The translations under genes and the position numbers were made by a program. A stretch of DNA of 64,000 bases, taken from contig NZ_BORW01000021.1 of the NCBI RefSeq assembly GCF_018333375.1, positions 24,805 to 88,804 on the forward strand, in the 5' to 3' direction. Within the stretch, counting starts at the first letter, position 1; each line of letters begins with the position of its first letter. The notes under the pieces are model-generated. The model saw only the letters and a list, made by a program, of their open reading frames with translations, was not told the origin of the DNA and searched no databases. Below are positions 1-8,548 of the stretch, in pieces. The DNA comes from Paenibacillus cookii. Its GTDB lineage: Bacteria; Bacillota; Bacilli; Paenibacillales; Paenibacillaceae.

Positions 1-2
1 CC

Positions 3-785
3 GTGGGAAAAGGCAAAAACAAAGAGCTTCTGGAAAAATTCAATACCGGCCTGGCCAATCTTAAGGCAAGCGGCGAATATGACCGCATTAAAGAAAAATA
101 TCTTGGCGAAGATGCGGCCGTGTCGGTAAAGCAAAGCCGCGGGGAGTTGATTTTAGGATCGATCCAGCCGCTTCTGGTCGGTCTCGGCAAGACGCTTCTG
201 TACACGATCGTTTCGCTCTTTTTTGCCTTTATTCTGGGCCTGATATTCGGTTTTATGAAAGTGGGGCAAAACCGGTTCCTGCGCGGCGTGGCGACGGTGT
301 TCGTCGATCTGTTCCGCGGCATTCCGCTGATCGTTCTCGCCCTGTTCATTTATTTCGGCATTCCGCAGGCTTTGGGCTTTACGATGCCGCTGTTCCTGGC
401 GGCGATTTTGACGCTGAGCTTGAATGCGGGGGCTTACGTGACGGAGATCATTCGCGGCGGCATCCAATCGATCGACCGGGGGCAAATGGAGGCGGCACGG
501 TCGCTCGGTTTGCCTTATCGCAAAGCGATGATCAAGATCATCATCCCGCAGGCGATTCGCGTCATGGTTCCTGCGTTTATCAATCAGCTTGTCATTACGC
601 TTAAAGACACGTCGATTCTGTCGGCGATCGGTCTGGTCGAGCTGACGCAGTCCGGCAAAATCATTATCGCGAGAACGTATGAATCCTTTACCATTTGGGC
701 AGAAGTTGCCATCATGTATTTGATCGTCATTACGTTGTTAACGAAACTTTCAGGATATCTCGAAGGGAGGGTGCGCCGTGGGTAA
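3..785 (+). CDS. Amino-acid ABC transporter, end of a binding-protein/permease fusion (5' end outside window)
   Basis: The visible part is the inner-membrane permease of a polar amino-acid importer. Residues 1-38 look like the end of a solute-binding domain (KFNTGLANLKASGEYDRI), and after a short linker come about five membrane segments and the permease EAA-type loop (EAARSLGLPYRKAM, near residues 162-175) that docks on the ATPase. A binding domain running straight into a permease is a known Bacillota architecture, so the gene very probably begins upstream of the window and the GTG at 3 is an internal valine. The stop overlaps the ATPase gene by 8 bases, which suggests translational coupling. 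The substrate cannot be told from sequence; glutamine, cystine and arginine are typical for this family. Confidence 0.88.
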   Translation: MGKGKNKELLEKFNTGLANLKASGEYDRIKEKYLGEDAAVSVKQSRGELILGSIQPLLVGLGKTLLYTIVSLFFAFILGLIFGFMKVGQNRFLRGVATVFVDLFRGIPLIVLALFIYFGIPQALGFTMPLFLAAILTLSLNAGAYVTEIIRGGIQSIDRGQMEAARSLGLPYRKAMIKIIIPQAIRVMVPAFINQLVITLKDTSILSAIGLVELTQSGKIIIARTYESFTIWAEVAIMYLIVITLLTKLSGYLEGRVRRG

Positions 786-1506
786 AATCCGGGTTGAAGG
801 TTTGAAGAAAAGCTATGGCGCCAACCAGGTGCTGAAAGGCATCGACATGCAGGTCAAGCAGGGCGAGGTCGTCTGCGTGATCGGTCCTTCCGGTTCGGGG
901 AAAAGCACGTTCCTGCGCTGCATCAACCGGCTCGAGGACATTACGGAAGGCAAGGTCATCGTCGATGACCAGGACCTGAACGATCCGAAAACGGACATCA
1001 ACAAGGCACGCGAAAACATCGGCATGGTCTTCCAGCATTTTAACCTGTTTCCGCATTTCAGCGTGCTGAAGAACATCATGTTCGCTCCGATGGAGCTGGG
1101 AAAAATGAATGCGAAGGAAGCCCGCGACACGGCGATGAAGCTGCTTGCGCGGGTCGGACTCGCCGACAAGGCGGACGCATTCCCGAGCCAGCTGTCGGGG
1201 GGCCAAAAGCAGCGGGTGGCGATCGCCCGCGCGCTGGCGATGAACCCTGACGTGATGCTGTTCGACGAGCCGACATCGGCGCTTGACCCCGAAATGGTCG
1301 GCGAGGTGCTCGGCGTCATGAAGGACCTGGCGCGCGAAGGGATGACGATGATGATCGTCACGCACGAGATGGGCTTTGCCCGCGAGGTGGCGGATCGCGT
1401 CATCTTCATGGACGGCGGCTACATCATCGAGGATGGCACGCCTGAAGATGTGTTCGGCAACCCGAAAAACGAACGGACCATCAGCTTTTTGCAGAAAGTG
1501 CTGTAA
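778..1506 (+). CDS. Amino-acid ABC transporter ATP-binding protein (GlnQ type)
   Basis: Cytoplasmic ATPase that powers the upstream permease. It shows Walker A GPSGSGKST (about 36-44), the Q-loop VFQHFNLFPH, the signature LSGGQKQRVAIARAL and Walker B VMLFDEPTSALDPE, followed by the switch histidine in IVTHEMGFA. The length of 242 residues is normal for the HisP/GlnQ family. The GTG start follows AAGGGAGG and overlaps the end of the permease gene, so the two form one transcription unit that ends at the hairpin at 1560. Family and role are secure; the transported amino acid is not. Confidence 0.95.
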   Translation: MGKIRVEGLKKSYGANQVLKGIDMQVKQGEVVCVIGPSGSGKSTFLRCINRLEDITEGKVIVDDQDLNDPKTDINKARENIGMVFQHFNLFPHFSVLKNIMFAPMELGKMNAKEARDTAMKLLARVGLADKADAFPSQLSGGQKQRVAIARALAMNPDVMLFDEPTSALDPEMVGEVLGVMKDLAREGMTMMIVTHEMGFAREVADRVIFMDGGYIIEDGTPEDVFGNPKNERTISFLQKVL

Positions 1507-1559
1507 GCTCGACGAGATCGCTTAAAACACGACGAAACGGTCGAAGGCTTTTAAAACAA

Positions 1560-1602
1560 GGCTCCCCCAGGCAGCAAAAGCTTCCTGGCGGGGGCCTTTT
1601 TC
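1560..1602 (+). terminator. Rho-independent terminator of the amino-acid transporter operon
   Basis: A GC-rich imperfect stem (GGCTCCCCCAGGCAGC with GCTTCCTGGCGGGGGCC, loop AAAA) is followed by TTTTT. Confidence 0.8.
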
Positions 1603-1712
1603 CTTATGAATCGAAGGCACTTACAAGCGGGGTTAAATGCGGAATGCCGGTTTGAATTCGATAGGATGAAGTTGTATGATTTAAAATGATATTTTGAACA
1701 GGAGGGCAAGCC

Positions 1713-2201
1713 ATGAATCCATTGGCGGTGGTGGAGCAGGACGGGCAGGAAACGCGGGTACGGTTGGAGCGTCAATTGAAACATCCGATAGAGGAAGTCT
1801 GGTCGATGCTTACGGACAACGGGAAACTGAAGCAGTGGTTTTCCGAACTGCGGGTGGAGGATTTGCGGGAAGGCGGAACCATCTCGTTTGATATGCAGGA
1901 CGGGACCTATGAATATTTCGAGATCCTTGAGTTGAAGCCATATGCAGTGCTGGAATACACTTGGGCGGAAAACCGCGTTCGTTTTGAGCTGTCTCCGGAG
2001 CCGGAGGGATGCCGCCTCGTTTTTGTCGAAATTATGGTCACTGTCAATGATCATACGCCGAAGGATATTGCCGGGTGGGACGTATGCCTGGACGTGATCG
2101 AGGCGCTTCTCGACGGAAAAACGGTATCGGAGCGGAAAGCGGTATGGGAAGAAAAATATGCGCAATACGTGGAGAAGTTTGCGGAGCTGGGCAAAGGTTG
2201 A
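1713..2201 (+). CDS. SRPBCC (AHSA1/START-like) domain protein
   Basis: A 162-residue soluble protein with the pattern of the AHSA1-like START fold: an early segment VRLERQLKHPIEEVWSML, then KLKQWFSEL, a central EYFEILELKPYAVLEYTW strand pair and a C-terminal helix. The family binds hydrophobic ligands or acts as Hsp90-type co-factors, but its bacterial members have no general assigned reaction. The ATG at 1713 follows GGAGGG at 1701-1706. It stands alone between two terminators and so is probably monocistronic. Confidence 0.82.
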   Translation: MNPLAVVEQDGQETRVRLERQLKHPIEEVWSMLTDNGKLKQWFSELRVEDLREGGTISFDMQDGTYEYFEILELKPYAVLEYTWAENRVRFELSPEPEGCRLVFVEIMVTVNDHTPKDIAGWDVCLDVIEALLDGKTVSERKAVWEEKYAQYVEKFAELGKG

Positions 2202-2225
2202 AAAGCCGGTCAACAGCGCGCGGGG

Positions 2226-2258
2226 AGCCTTCCGGTTTATGGACCGGAGGGCTTTTTC
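2226..2258 (+). terminator. Rho-independent terminator after the SRPBCC gene
   Basis: Stem AGCCTTCCGGT / ACCGGAGGGCT around a TTATGG loop, followed by TTTTT. Confidence 0.85.
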
Positions 2259-2429
2259 GATGCCGGATGATCTTCAGGTTTTTTCGGGATGCACATATTT
2301 TGTTTGACAGGTTATTGCAACGGACTTATAATCTTCATTAATCCTAGCAAAATAGTATGAATTTAATTTAATGGCGGCTGTCGTAACAACGGCTGCCTAG
2401 AGGGAACCCAAAAGAAGGAGGGGAAATGG

Positions 2430-2894
2430 ATGCCGAACGTCCAGACGTTCAAAGCAACGGCCCAATTAAAAGACGGCGTGAAGGTGGTTACCAACGCAAG
2501 ACAATTCGAGCTGGTGATCGACGAGCCGGCAAGCCTTGGCGGTACGGATACGGGGATGAATCCCGTCGAAGCTTTGCTTGCCTCTCTCGGAGCTTGCCAA
2601 TCCATCGTAGCCCGGGTTTATGCATCCAAATTCGATATTGAGCTCGAAGACTTCAGGGTTGAGGTCGAGGGCAGCCTGGATCTCGACGGTTTTTTTGACC
2701 GCGCTCCAGTGCGCCCCGGATATTCCGATATTCGCTACACGTTTTACGTTAAAACCTCGTCGCCTGCCGACAAGGTGGAACGATTCGTGGAATTTTTGGA
2801 AAGCAGATGCCCGGTGGGCGACAGTCTCGCCAATCCGGTACATCTCAGATTGAATCGGGTCGTCATTGAGAACGAATGCGAAAACCTGTCTTAG
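2430..2894 (+). CDS. OsmC/Ohr family protein
   Basis: A 154-residue OsmC-fold protein. The family reduces organic hydroperoxides in the cytosol with a cysteine pair. The hallmark segments are present: GGTDTGMNPVEALLASLGAC with Cys56 and ESRCPVGDSLANP with Cys127, the two redox cysteines expected of an active enzyme. The ATG is preceded by AAGGAGGGG. No regulator of the OhrR type lies beside it, so control is unknown. Closest in layout to the YhfA/OsmC branch rather than to Ohr; that assignment is an inference. Confidence 0.88.
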   Translation: MPNVQTFKATAQLKDGVKVVTNARQFELVIDEPASLGGTDTGMNPVEALLASLGACQSIVARVYASKFDIELEDFRVEVEGSLDLDGFFDRAPVRPGYSDIRYTFYVKTSSPADKVERFVEFLESRCPVGDSLANPVHLRLNRVVIENECENLS

Positions 2895-3093
2895 ATCGAA
2901 AAATCGGGCCGCAAGGTTGCATGAAAGCGACTTTGCGGCTATTCGTAGTTTGATGTTTGGTCCAGCAGCTCTTTGATGATGTTGCATCCGCACGGTTTGC
3001 ACTTTAGCAGAGATGTATTGCCCATTATTTACCATTTGCTATAAAATTAAAGATAGACAGGTGAGTCACGAATCATAGAAAGGAGTCTATCTT

Positions 3094-3300
3094 TTGAATG
3101 GTATATTGTCGCAATATAAGCGGATTATCAAAAAACGCGGGAAAACGATCGGCTTGGTGGAATGCAGCCTGTTCGACGAGAAGGGCAGCCTTGTTGCTTT
3201 CTCCACGAGCACATGTATGGTATTGGCCGGCGAAAAAGCCAGCGGCAGGTCCAACCATTTGGCTTCGGAATCATATCCGGGGGAGCAACAACATTCATGA
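3094..3300 (+). pseudogene. C-terminal relic of a PaaI-type hotdog thioesterase
   Basis: The segment encodes KKRGKTIGLVECSLFDEKG and then TSTCMVLAGEKASGR, which matches the last two strands and the end of a PaaI/YdiI hotdog thioesterase. Only about 55 residues remain of a usual 130-150, and the catalytic Asp/Glu region is absent. A TTG start with AAGGAG eight bases upstream exists, so a short peptide may still be made, but it cannot form a hotdog fold. Upstream DNA from 2895 shows no matching first half. Most simply a deletion relic. Confidence 0.6.
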
Positions 3301-3369
3301 TAGGGAAGCTGAGCGTTCAGCAAGTCTGAGTTATCGGCAAAACAGGTCAACAACAAGGAGGAGAGGAAC

Positions 3370-4542
3370 ATGGTAAAATCCAATACGATGAACGGCGAAG
3401 CAGCAAAGAGTTTGGAGAATCGGTTGGTCGGTATTCGCCGCGAGCTGCATCAAGAACCCGAATTATCCAACGAAGAGTTCGAAACGACGCGGAAAATCAA
3501 ACGATGGTTGCAGGAAGCGGATATTGAAGTGCTGGATCTGCCCGACCTGAAGACGGGCGTGATCGCACAGATCGGAACCGGAAAGGAACCGATCATGGCG
3601 CTGCGGGCAGACATTGACGCACTGCCGATCGAGGAGGAAGCGGACGTTCCGTTCCGTTCGAAGTTTGCGGGAAAAATGCATGCGTGCGGCCATGATTTTC
3701 ATACGACCGTCGCCTTGGGAGCGGCTTATTTGCTAAAGGAAAAAGAACATGAGCTTCAAGGAACGGTTAGGATCGTTTTTCAGCCGGCGGAAGAGACCGG
3801 GCATGGTGCCAGGGACGTGATGAATTCGGGTGGACTGGAAGGCGTATCGGTCATCTTCGGACTCCATAATGCCCCGGAACTAGAGGTCGGGGAGTTGGGC
3901 AGCTGCGAGGGCGCCATCACCGCGGGCGTCGACCGCTTCGAAATCCTCATTCGCGGAATCGGGGCGCATGCAGCCACGCCCGAAAAAGGAACCGATGCCA
4001 TCGTCGCCGCTTCCCAAATCGTTATGGCCCTGCAGACGATCAGCAGCCGCCGCGTCAGCGCTTTGGACGCCGTCGTGGTCAGCGTGACCCGCATCTCCGG
4101 CGGCAATACTTGGAACGTGCTTCCCGGTACCGTAGAGCTCGAAGGAACGGTCAGAACGCTGGACGTGGAGGTTCAGCAGCGCATTCCGGAGACGATTCGC
4201 CAAATAATCGAAGGCATCGGGGCCTCCGCGGGCGTATCGGCCGAGTTGAAATGGTATCCGGGACCGCTCGCCACGATCAATGACGCCTATTGGGCCCGTT
4301 TTGCGCTCGATACGGCCAAAGAGTCCGGTTTCATCACCAAGGTGGTGGGACCCAGCATGGGGGGAGAGGATTTTTCCTATTACCTGCAGCAGATTCCGGG
4401 CGCATTCGTGAACGTCGGCTCCGGTTCGCCCTATGCGCTGCACCATCCGAAGTTTGAACCGGACGAAGCGGCCCTGTTGCCCGCGGCGAAGTTTTACGAA
4501 CGTTTGGCCGTACGGTGCTTGAATGAACTGAACGCACGGTGA
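3370..4542 (+). CDS. M20D family amidohydrolase/peptidase (N-acyl amino acid or IAA-conjugate hydrolase type)
   Basis: A 390-residue cytosolic two-domain metallohydrolase that releases an acyl group from an amino acid. Metal and catalytic residues are visible: HACGHD (Cys106, His108), QPAEETGHG (Glu141, Glu142), GLHNAPE (His166) and LHHPKFEPDE near 358. The lid dimerisation domain begins near GVDRFEILIRG, about residue 185. The ATG follows AAGGAGGAGAGG. The family includes hippurate hydrolase, N-acetyl-diaminopimelate deacetylase and IAA-amino-acid hydrolase; the substrate cannot be chosen. A terminator overlaps the stop codon. Confidence 0.92.
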   Translation: MVKSNTMNGEAAKSLENRLVGIRRELHQEPELSNEEFETTRKIKRWLQEADIEVLDLPDLKTGVIAQIGTGKEPIMALRADIDALPIEEEADVPFRSKFAGKMHACGHDFHTTVALGAAYLLKEKEHELQGTVRIVFQPAEETGHGARDVMNSGGLEGVSVIFGLHNAPELEVGELGSCEGAITAGVDRFEILIRGIGAHAATPEKGTDAIVAASQIVMALQTISSRRVSALDAVVVSVTRISGGNTWNVLPGTVELEGTVRTLDVEVQQRIPETIRQIIEGIGASAGVSAELKWYPGPLATINDAYWARFALDTAKESGFITKVVGPSMGGEDFSYYLQQIPGAFVNVGSGSPYALHHPKFEPDEAALLPAAKFYERLAVRCLNELNAR

Positions 4543-4567
4543 GCCGCGATGACCGCGGCTTTTTTTA
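4541..4567 (+). terminator. Rho-independent terminator of the M20 gene
   Basis: AGCCGCG-ATGAC-CGCGGCT followed by seven T residues; its 5' arm abuts the stop codon. It excludes the GTG at 4539 as a real start of the next gene. Confidence 0.9.
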
Positions 4568-4613
4568 TTCTAGCCGTCCCGTGACGGATAAAATCGAATG
4601 GAGGAATAAGTTT

Positions 4614-5177
4614 TTGAGCAAACCCGTTATGAATGTCGCTTTGGTATGCGGCCCCGACAGCGATATGGAAACGCAAGCCATTCGCGCCGCCCTCGAGTGT
4701 TTTCAGGCAAGGGTCTTCACTTACTGGATCGGAAGGCCGAACGATTTGATTTCCGTATTATCCGGTGAAGATATCTATCATGGTACCGATATGATCATCC
4801 TTAGTTTTCACGGGGATGAGGGGAAACTCCTCATGCCGGAGCTGGGAGAAGACGTATACGAGGAAGGGGAGCCGCGCGGCGCTTTCGGCCCGGATGAAGT
4901 TATGCGTTATGCAAGTCTGGATGGAAAAATCGTGTTGGGCAACGGATGCACGTTGGGCGACCCGGCATTGGCCGAAGCTTTTTTGGATCGCGGCTGCGAT
5001 TTCTACATCGGGCCTGATGACTACCCTGACGGAAACGCCGCCCTGATGTTTGTATTGCGGTTTTTCTATGAAATGATCCAAAACGGCAAGAGCGTGGCCG
5101 AAGCTTTTGGGATCGCGCAATCGATGGATGACGAAACGTCCATGTACCGGCTTTTTCCAAGATCAGGGCTGTCATAA
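4614..5177 (+). CDS. Small stand-alone protein with CHAT/caspase-like His-Cys layout
   Basis: A 187-residue soluble protein read from a TTG start with GGAGGAAT ahead of it; a longer reading to 4539 would pass through the M20 terminator. An alpha/beta pattern is visible: strand VALVCGP, strand MIILSFHGD with His66-Gly67, strand KIVLGNGCTLG with Cys112, then DRGCDFYIGP and a helix MFVLRFFYEMIQNGKS. This order, His-Gly at the end of one strand and Cys at the end of the next about 46 residues later, followed by an Ala/Gly-rich amphipathic helix, is that of CHAT/caspase-type cysteine peptidases. Peptidase activity is an inference. Similar stand-alone proteins in Paenibacillus carry uninformative names, as far as I recall. 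Confidence 0.7.
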   Translation: MSKPVMNVALVCGPDSDMETQAIRAALECFQARVFTYWIGRPNDLISVLSGEDIYHGTDMIILSFHGDEGKLLMPELGEDVYEEGEPRGAFGPDEVMRYASLDGKIVLGNGCTLGDPALAEAFLDRGCDFYIGPDDYPDGNAALMFVLRFFYEMIQNGKSVAEAFGIAQSMDDETSMYRLFPRSGLS

Positions 5178-5355
5178 ACATAATCTGTTTCCGTCTCTCC
5201 CGGAGAATTCATGAAATGCCGAAGTGCGCGTAGATTTATCATGGTAGAGCCCACGCGACGTTTTGCCGGTTAATGCGGTTGGTCGGTTGAACCGTGCGGC
5301 AATAATGTGGAATTTTGACGGGGAAAAACCATATCGAATCTCTGGGAGGTGCGGC

Positions 5356-6228
5356 ATGAAAATTCATAATGCCATTCGCTGGCAGGACAATGCATACTTG
5401 TTCGAATTCCAAGGCGTGCACACGGAGCCGGTCGAATATTTTCACGCCCACGAAGGGTTGGAGATTTTGTACGTTCTTGAAGGCGCGGGCAAATACGTCA
5501 TCAATAATCGGATGTTCCCTTTGAAGCCCTCCACGCTGGTCGTCGTCAAACCTTTTCAAATCCATGAAATTAAAGTGCAGGTTCCCCCGGCTTATATCCG
5601 AACCCTTCTGAAAATCAAAAGCTCCGTCATTGAACGTTTCATCCATGCGCTGCCGAATCTTGCATCCGCTTTCCATTCGTTTTTGGAACATAAGCGGGCC
5701 TGCCAGGTATTTTATTTGTTGCCGGACCATGCCTCGGACCTTGAAGGGCGGTTTATGCAATTAAAGGAGACGCTGGCCGTCGTGCCGCCAAGCTTCCGGG
5801 TGGAGGCTGTGACCTTGTTTTCCTTCCAGTTCTTTGAATATTTCGTTAGCCGGATCTACATGGCCGGCCCAAGCGTTTCCCTCCAGGAGGGAGGAATCCC
5901 CGGCCCGGAAGAGCTGGTCGGCCTGATCGCAAAATGGATCGACAAGCGTTACAACCTTCCGTTTACGCTAAACGACATGGCAGCCGAACTGCATTTCTCC
6001 GCGAATTATTTATCGAGGACGTTCAAAGAGCGGATGGGGATCAGCATCACCGCCTTCACGAACGATAAGCGCCTCGAGGAGGCCAGAATGCTTCTGGCCG
6101 TCCCATCCTTGACCATCGAAGAAATTTGCAGGATGACCGGCTTCAATTACCCGTCCTATTTTATCTCCTTATTCAAAACCAAATACGGCGAAACCCCGCA
6201 CAGGTACCGGATGCGGATGAAAAAATGA
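5356..6228 (+). CDS. AraC family transcriptional regulator (cupin plus HTH)
   Basis: A 290-residue regulator. Residues 15-85 form an AraC-type cupin (FHAHEGLEILYVLEGAGKYV) that would bind a sugar. The C-terminal hundred residues hold two helix-turn-helix units (LNDMAAELHFSANYLSRTFK and IEEICRMTGFNYPSYFISLF). The ATG at 5356 follows GGGAGGT; an upstream in-frame extension has no ribosome site. It lies just ahead of a secreted beta-helix protein gene on the same strand and probably controls it. Confidence 0.9.
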   Translation: MKIHNAIRWQDNAYLFEFQGVHTEPVEYFHAHEGLEILYVLEGAGKYVINNRMFPLKPSTLVVVKPFQIHEIKVQVPPAYIRTLLKIKSSVIERFIHALPNLASAFHSFLEHKRACQVFYLLPDHASDLEGRFMQLKETLAVVPPSFRVEAVTLFSFQFFEYFVSRIYMAGPSVSLQEGGIPGPEELVGLIAKWIDKRYNLPFTLNDMAAELHFSANYLSRTFKERMGISITAFTNDKRLEEARMLLAVPSLTIEEICRMTGFNYPSYFISLFKTKYGETPHRYRMRMKK

Positions 6229-6263
6229 TATTTTTGGACCGTTTTCTGTTATTGGGGCCGATT

Positions 6264-6282
6264 TATAATTAAAGCGCTTAAA
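6264..6282 (+). promoter_or_regulatory. -10 box with adjacent cre-like palindrome
   Basis: TATAAT at 6264-6269 is followed at once by TTAAAGCGCTTAAA, which fits the catabolite-response consensus TGNAANCGNTNNCA at most positions around a perfect AAGCGCTT core. Repression by CcpA or another LacI-family protein is inferred. The -35 region is weak, as expected for an activator-dependent promoter. Confidence 0.45.
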
Positions 6283-6393
6283 CAAGTAAAAACGGTGAAG
6301 GAGTTGATGCTTCTTTTTTATGCAGGCTGGGAAATCCATGAAGTCCGTTCGCATGATGGAAGTCGGTTGATTCGAAGAATGGGAGGTTGGTTC

Positions 6394-7461
6394 ATGATGA
6401 CGCGCTCTCCGATTAGGTTTGGCATGGTATTTTTATTCTGTTTCGCCCTGGTTTGGGCCTTCTATCCGGGCGGCATGGCGCAGGCGGCAACGAAATCCGT
6501 ACCGGCGGGAGACGTCGCGACCCTGCGGAGTTACTTGTCCAGCGCAAGCCCCGGCGATGTCATCGAAGTAACGGGAACCTACAACGTGTCCAATGGGACC
6601 ATTGCGACCTCGGTAAACGGGGCGGCGGGCCAATACATCACGATCCGCGGGACGGGCGGCGGCGCCACGTTCAAATTTACCGGTTCGGCCGGCAACGCGG
6701 CATTCCATATCAAAAACAATTATTACAAGCTGGAAAACGTGACGATCGACTCCAACTCCCAATCCAACAAAGGGTTGTTGATCGAGGCATCGCATGGATT
6801 CGTGACCAACGTGACCGTCAAAAACACCAAAGGGGAAGGGTTCAAAATCCGCAAAAACAGCCAGTATTGGCTCATCTCGGACAGTACGGCACAGGGGACG
6901 GGAACGGGCGGCAAATTCGGGGAAGGTTTTTACGTCGGAGACGCCGATCAAAACTGGACGACAAGCCCGAATCCGGACCAAAGCGGGTATATCACGTTTT
7001 TGAATTGCAATGCGATTCGTACGGTCAACGACGGTTTCGATTTCAAGGAAGGCACGCATCACATCAAGGTGATCGGGGCCAATATCGATTTCCAGAACAC
7101 CGTTCCCGAGTCGTCTGTTGGAAACAACGGTTTTTACATTCGAACCAATCAGGTGCAAATCATCAATTCCACGGTCCAGAACAACGCGTCCACCGGGCAG
7201 GCTTTCAAAACGAATAAAATGACGGCTTCGGACGGCGTATCTTACGGCAGCAATTTGGAGCTTAAGGGCGTTAACGCATCCAATATTTCAGGCGCTATGA
7301 TTTATACGAACTTCACCTCCAACAAGCTCTATACCGATTACACGATGACGGGCGTGGCCGGCGGGCTCTATGCATCCGGTTCCAAAACCGCGTCGACTGC
7401 CGCGCCTTCCACTTTCGTCGAAATGACATGGTCAGGCGAAGGCGGAGATCCGCTATTGTAA
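6394..7461 (+). CDS. Secreted right-handed beta-helix protein, probable polysaccharide lyase
   Basis: A 355-residue exported protein with a signal peptide (MMTRSPIRFGMVFLFCFALV, cleavage near AQA-ATKS at residues 30-33). The mature part is a ladder of short beta-strand repeats with Asn-rich turns (YYKLENVTIDSN, HGFVTNVTVKNTKGEGFKI, NDGFDFKEGTHHIKVIGANI), typical of pectate-lyase or chondroitinase-like parallel beta-helices. The ATG at 6394 is chosen for GGAGG seven bases ahead; an upstream reading from 6295 lacks a ribosome site. Catalytic residues cannot be named, so the substrate is open. It follows an AraC regulator. Confidence 0.75.
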   Translation: MMTRSPIRFGMVFLFCFALVWAFYPGGMAQAATKSVPAGDVATLRSYLSSASPGDVIEVTGTYNVSNGTIATSVNGAAGQYITIRGTGGGATFKFTGSAGNAAFHIKNNYYKLENVTIDSNSQSNKGLLIEASHGFVTNVTVKNTKGEGFKIRKNSQYWLISDSTAQGTGTGGKFGEGFYVGDADQNWTTSPNPDQSGYITFLNCNAIRTVNDGFDFKEGTHHIKVIGANIDFQNTVPESSVGNNGFYIRTNQVQIINSTVQNNASTGQAFKTNKMTASDGVSYGSNLELKGVNASNISGAMIYTNFTSNKLYTDYTMTGVAGGLYASGSKTASTAAPSTFVEMTWSGEGGDPLL

Positions 7462-7478
7462 CGTTGTTGATGTGAAAA

Positions 7479-7507
7479 AACCTCAGGCATGATGCCTGGG
7501 GCTTTTC
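7479..7507. terminator. Bidirectional terminator between convergent genes
   Basis: Stem CCTCAGGCAT / ATGCCTGGGG, with CTTTTC on the plus side and six A bases before the stem, so the minus strand also ends in a T tract. It serves both the beta-helix gene and the lipoprotein gene on the other strand. Confidence 0.85.
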
Positions 7508-7530
7508 GCCGAACCGGTGAAGGCGCTCCC

Positions 7531-8163
7531 TTAATGGTCCTTGTTATTCGTTCCAAAATGGGCCTCTCCGTTGTGCTTGCTGTGGGAAATATACAATCGC
7601 AAACCCGAAACCTTGTTTTGGATCATTTTGTTTAAAACAGAACGGATTCGGTTCGATTCGGTTCCGGCCGCTTCGGCAATGAGTTTGGCGTATGGGGCAA
7701 GAGGAGCTTGGTCTATCCAGGTTTTCTCTTGCTCTAGCTTGTTTATGATGTCTCCGATCGAAGCCGGGTCGATCCGCAATCCGGTCATCTTTTCGATTTG
7801 CGATTCATCAAGGGCCACGATCGTTTTATAACCGTCATGATAAACAACGGAAAAAGCCGTGTCATCTTCGGCCGTACCGGAAGGAGCCGCAGGCATGGCG
7901 GAACCATCGTCGGAGGCGGCAGGGCGGTCCGTTTTTGCGGAAGCGGCTGCGGTTGAATCATGCTGATCCGCGGCAGGCACATTGGATGGCTGAACCGTCT
8001 CCGGAGGATTGGCGCCTTGAAGAGCCGCCGAATTGCCTTTATCGGCATGACTGCCGGAAATGCTCGGGGACGCCTTTGTGGAAAGCTCCGGCCCGGAGCC
8101 GCATGCTTGAAGGATTGAGGCGCTTACAATCAGGGCTGCCATCAATAGAACGTATTTTTTCAT
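7531..8163 (-). CDS. Hypothetical lipoprotein
   Basis: A 210-residue exported protein with a lipoprotein signal (MKKYVLLMAALIVSAS, lipobox LQAC near residue 21). A Ser/Ala/Pro-rich linker runs to about residue 95 and is followed by a folded domain beginning FSVVYHDGYKTIVALDE, with predicted helices to the end. GGGGAGG lies 11 bases before the ATG. I do not recognise the domain. The low-complexity tether suggests a wall-spanning anchor that holds the C-terminal domain outside the membrane. It is convergent with the beta-helix gene. Confidence 0.75.
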   Translation of the reverse strand: MKKYVLLMAALIVSASILQACGSGPELSTKASPSISGSHADKGNSAALQGANPPETVQPSNVPAADQHDSTAAASAKTDRPAASDDGSAMPAAPSGTAEDDTAFSVVYHDGYKTIVALDESQIEKMTGLRIDPASIGDIINKLEQEKTWIDQAPLAPYAKLIAEAAGTESNRIRSVLNKMIQNKVSGLRLYISHSKHNGEAHFGTNNKDH

Positions 8164-8548
8164 CTCAGTCTACAACCTCCCCATATTCGAATCCTGGTAC
8201 AAAATCCTCCCAGATCCTGAACGCTGGGCTTGTTGTCGTCACTGTTGGATTGTACTGCTCAAAGGATCCATGGCTCATTTAGGCATTCTAAGTTAGCCTA
8301 CCATAGATTCCGATATAGGGACATGATGCAAAAAATTAGTTTTGGTTAGGTTTTCCATATACATAGACATTCGTTATCCATGATTTTGAGCCCATGCGCC
8401 ATACGGTTTGCAATGGAATAACAGCCAGGCGGGACCAGAGAGGGACCAGGGAAGGACGGTCATAACCGATTCCGGAAAAAGTGCACATAAGATGTGAGCT
8501 TTTGGAGATGATAAACAGGTTCAATGATATCGAGAAGGGAAGTTCGTT
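8164..8548. other. 385-bp divergent intergenic region
   Basis: Holds the start regions of the lipoprotein (minus) and the amino-acid permease (plus). No stem with a T tract, no convincing ORF and no recognised RNA element are seen. Confidence 0.5.

Noticed and set aside
4539..4613. GTG 4539 as start of the CHAT-like protein
   Set aside because: It would run translation through the M20 terminator; TTG 4614 has GGAGGAAT at the right distance.
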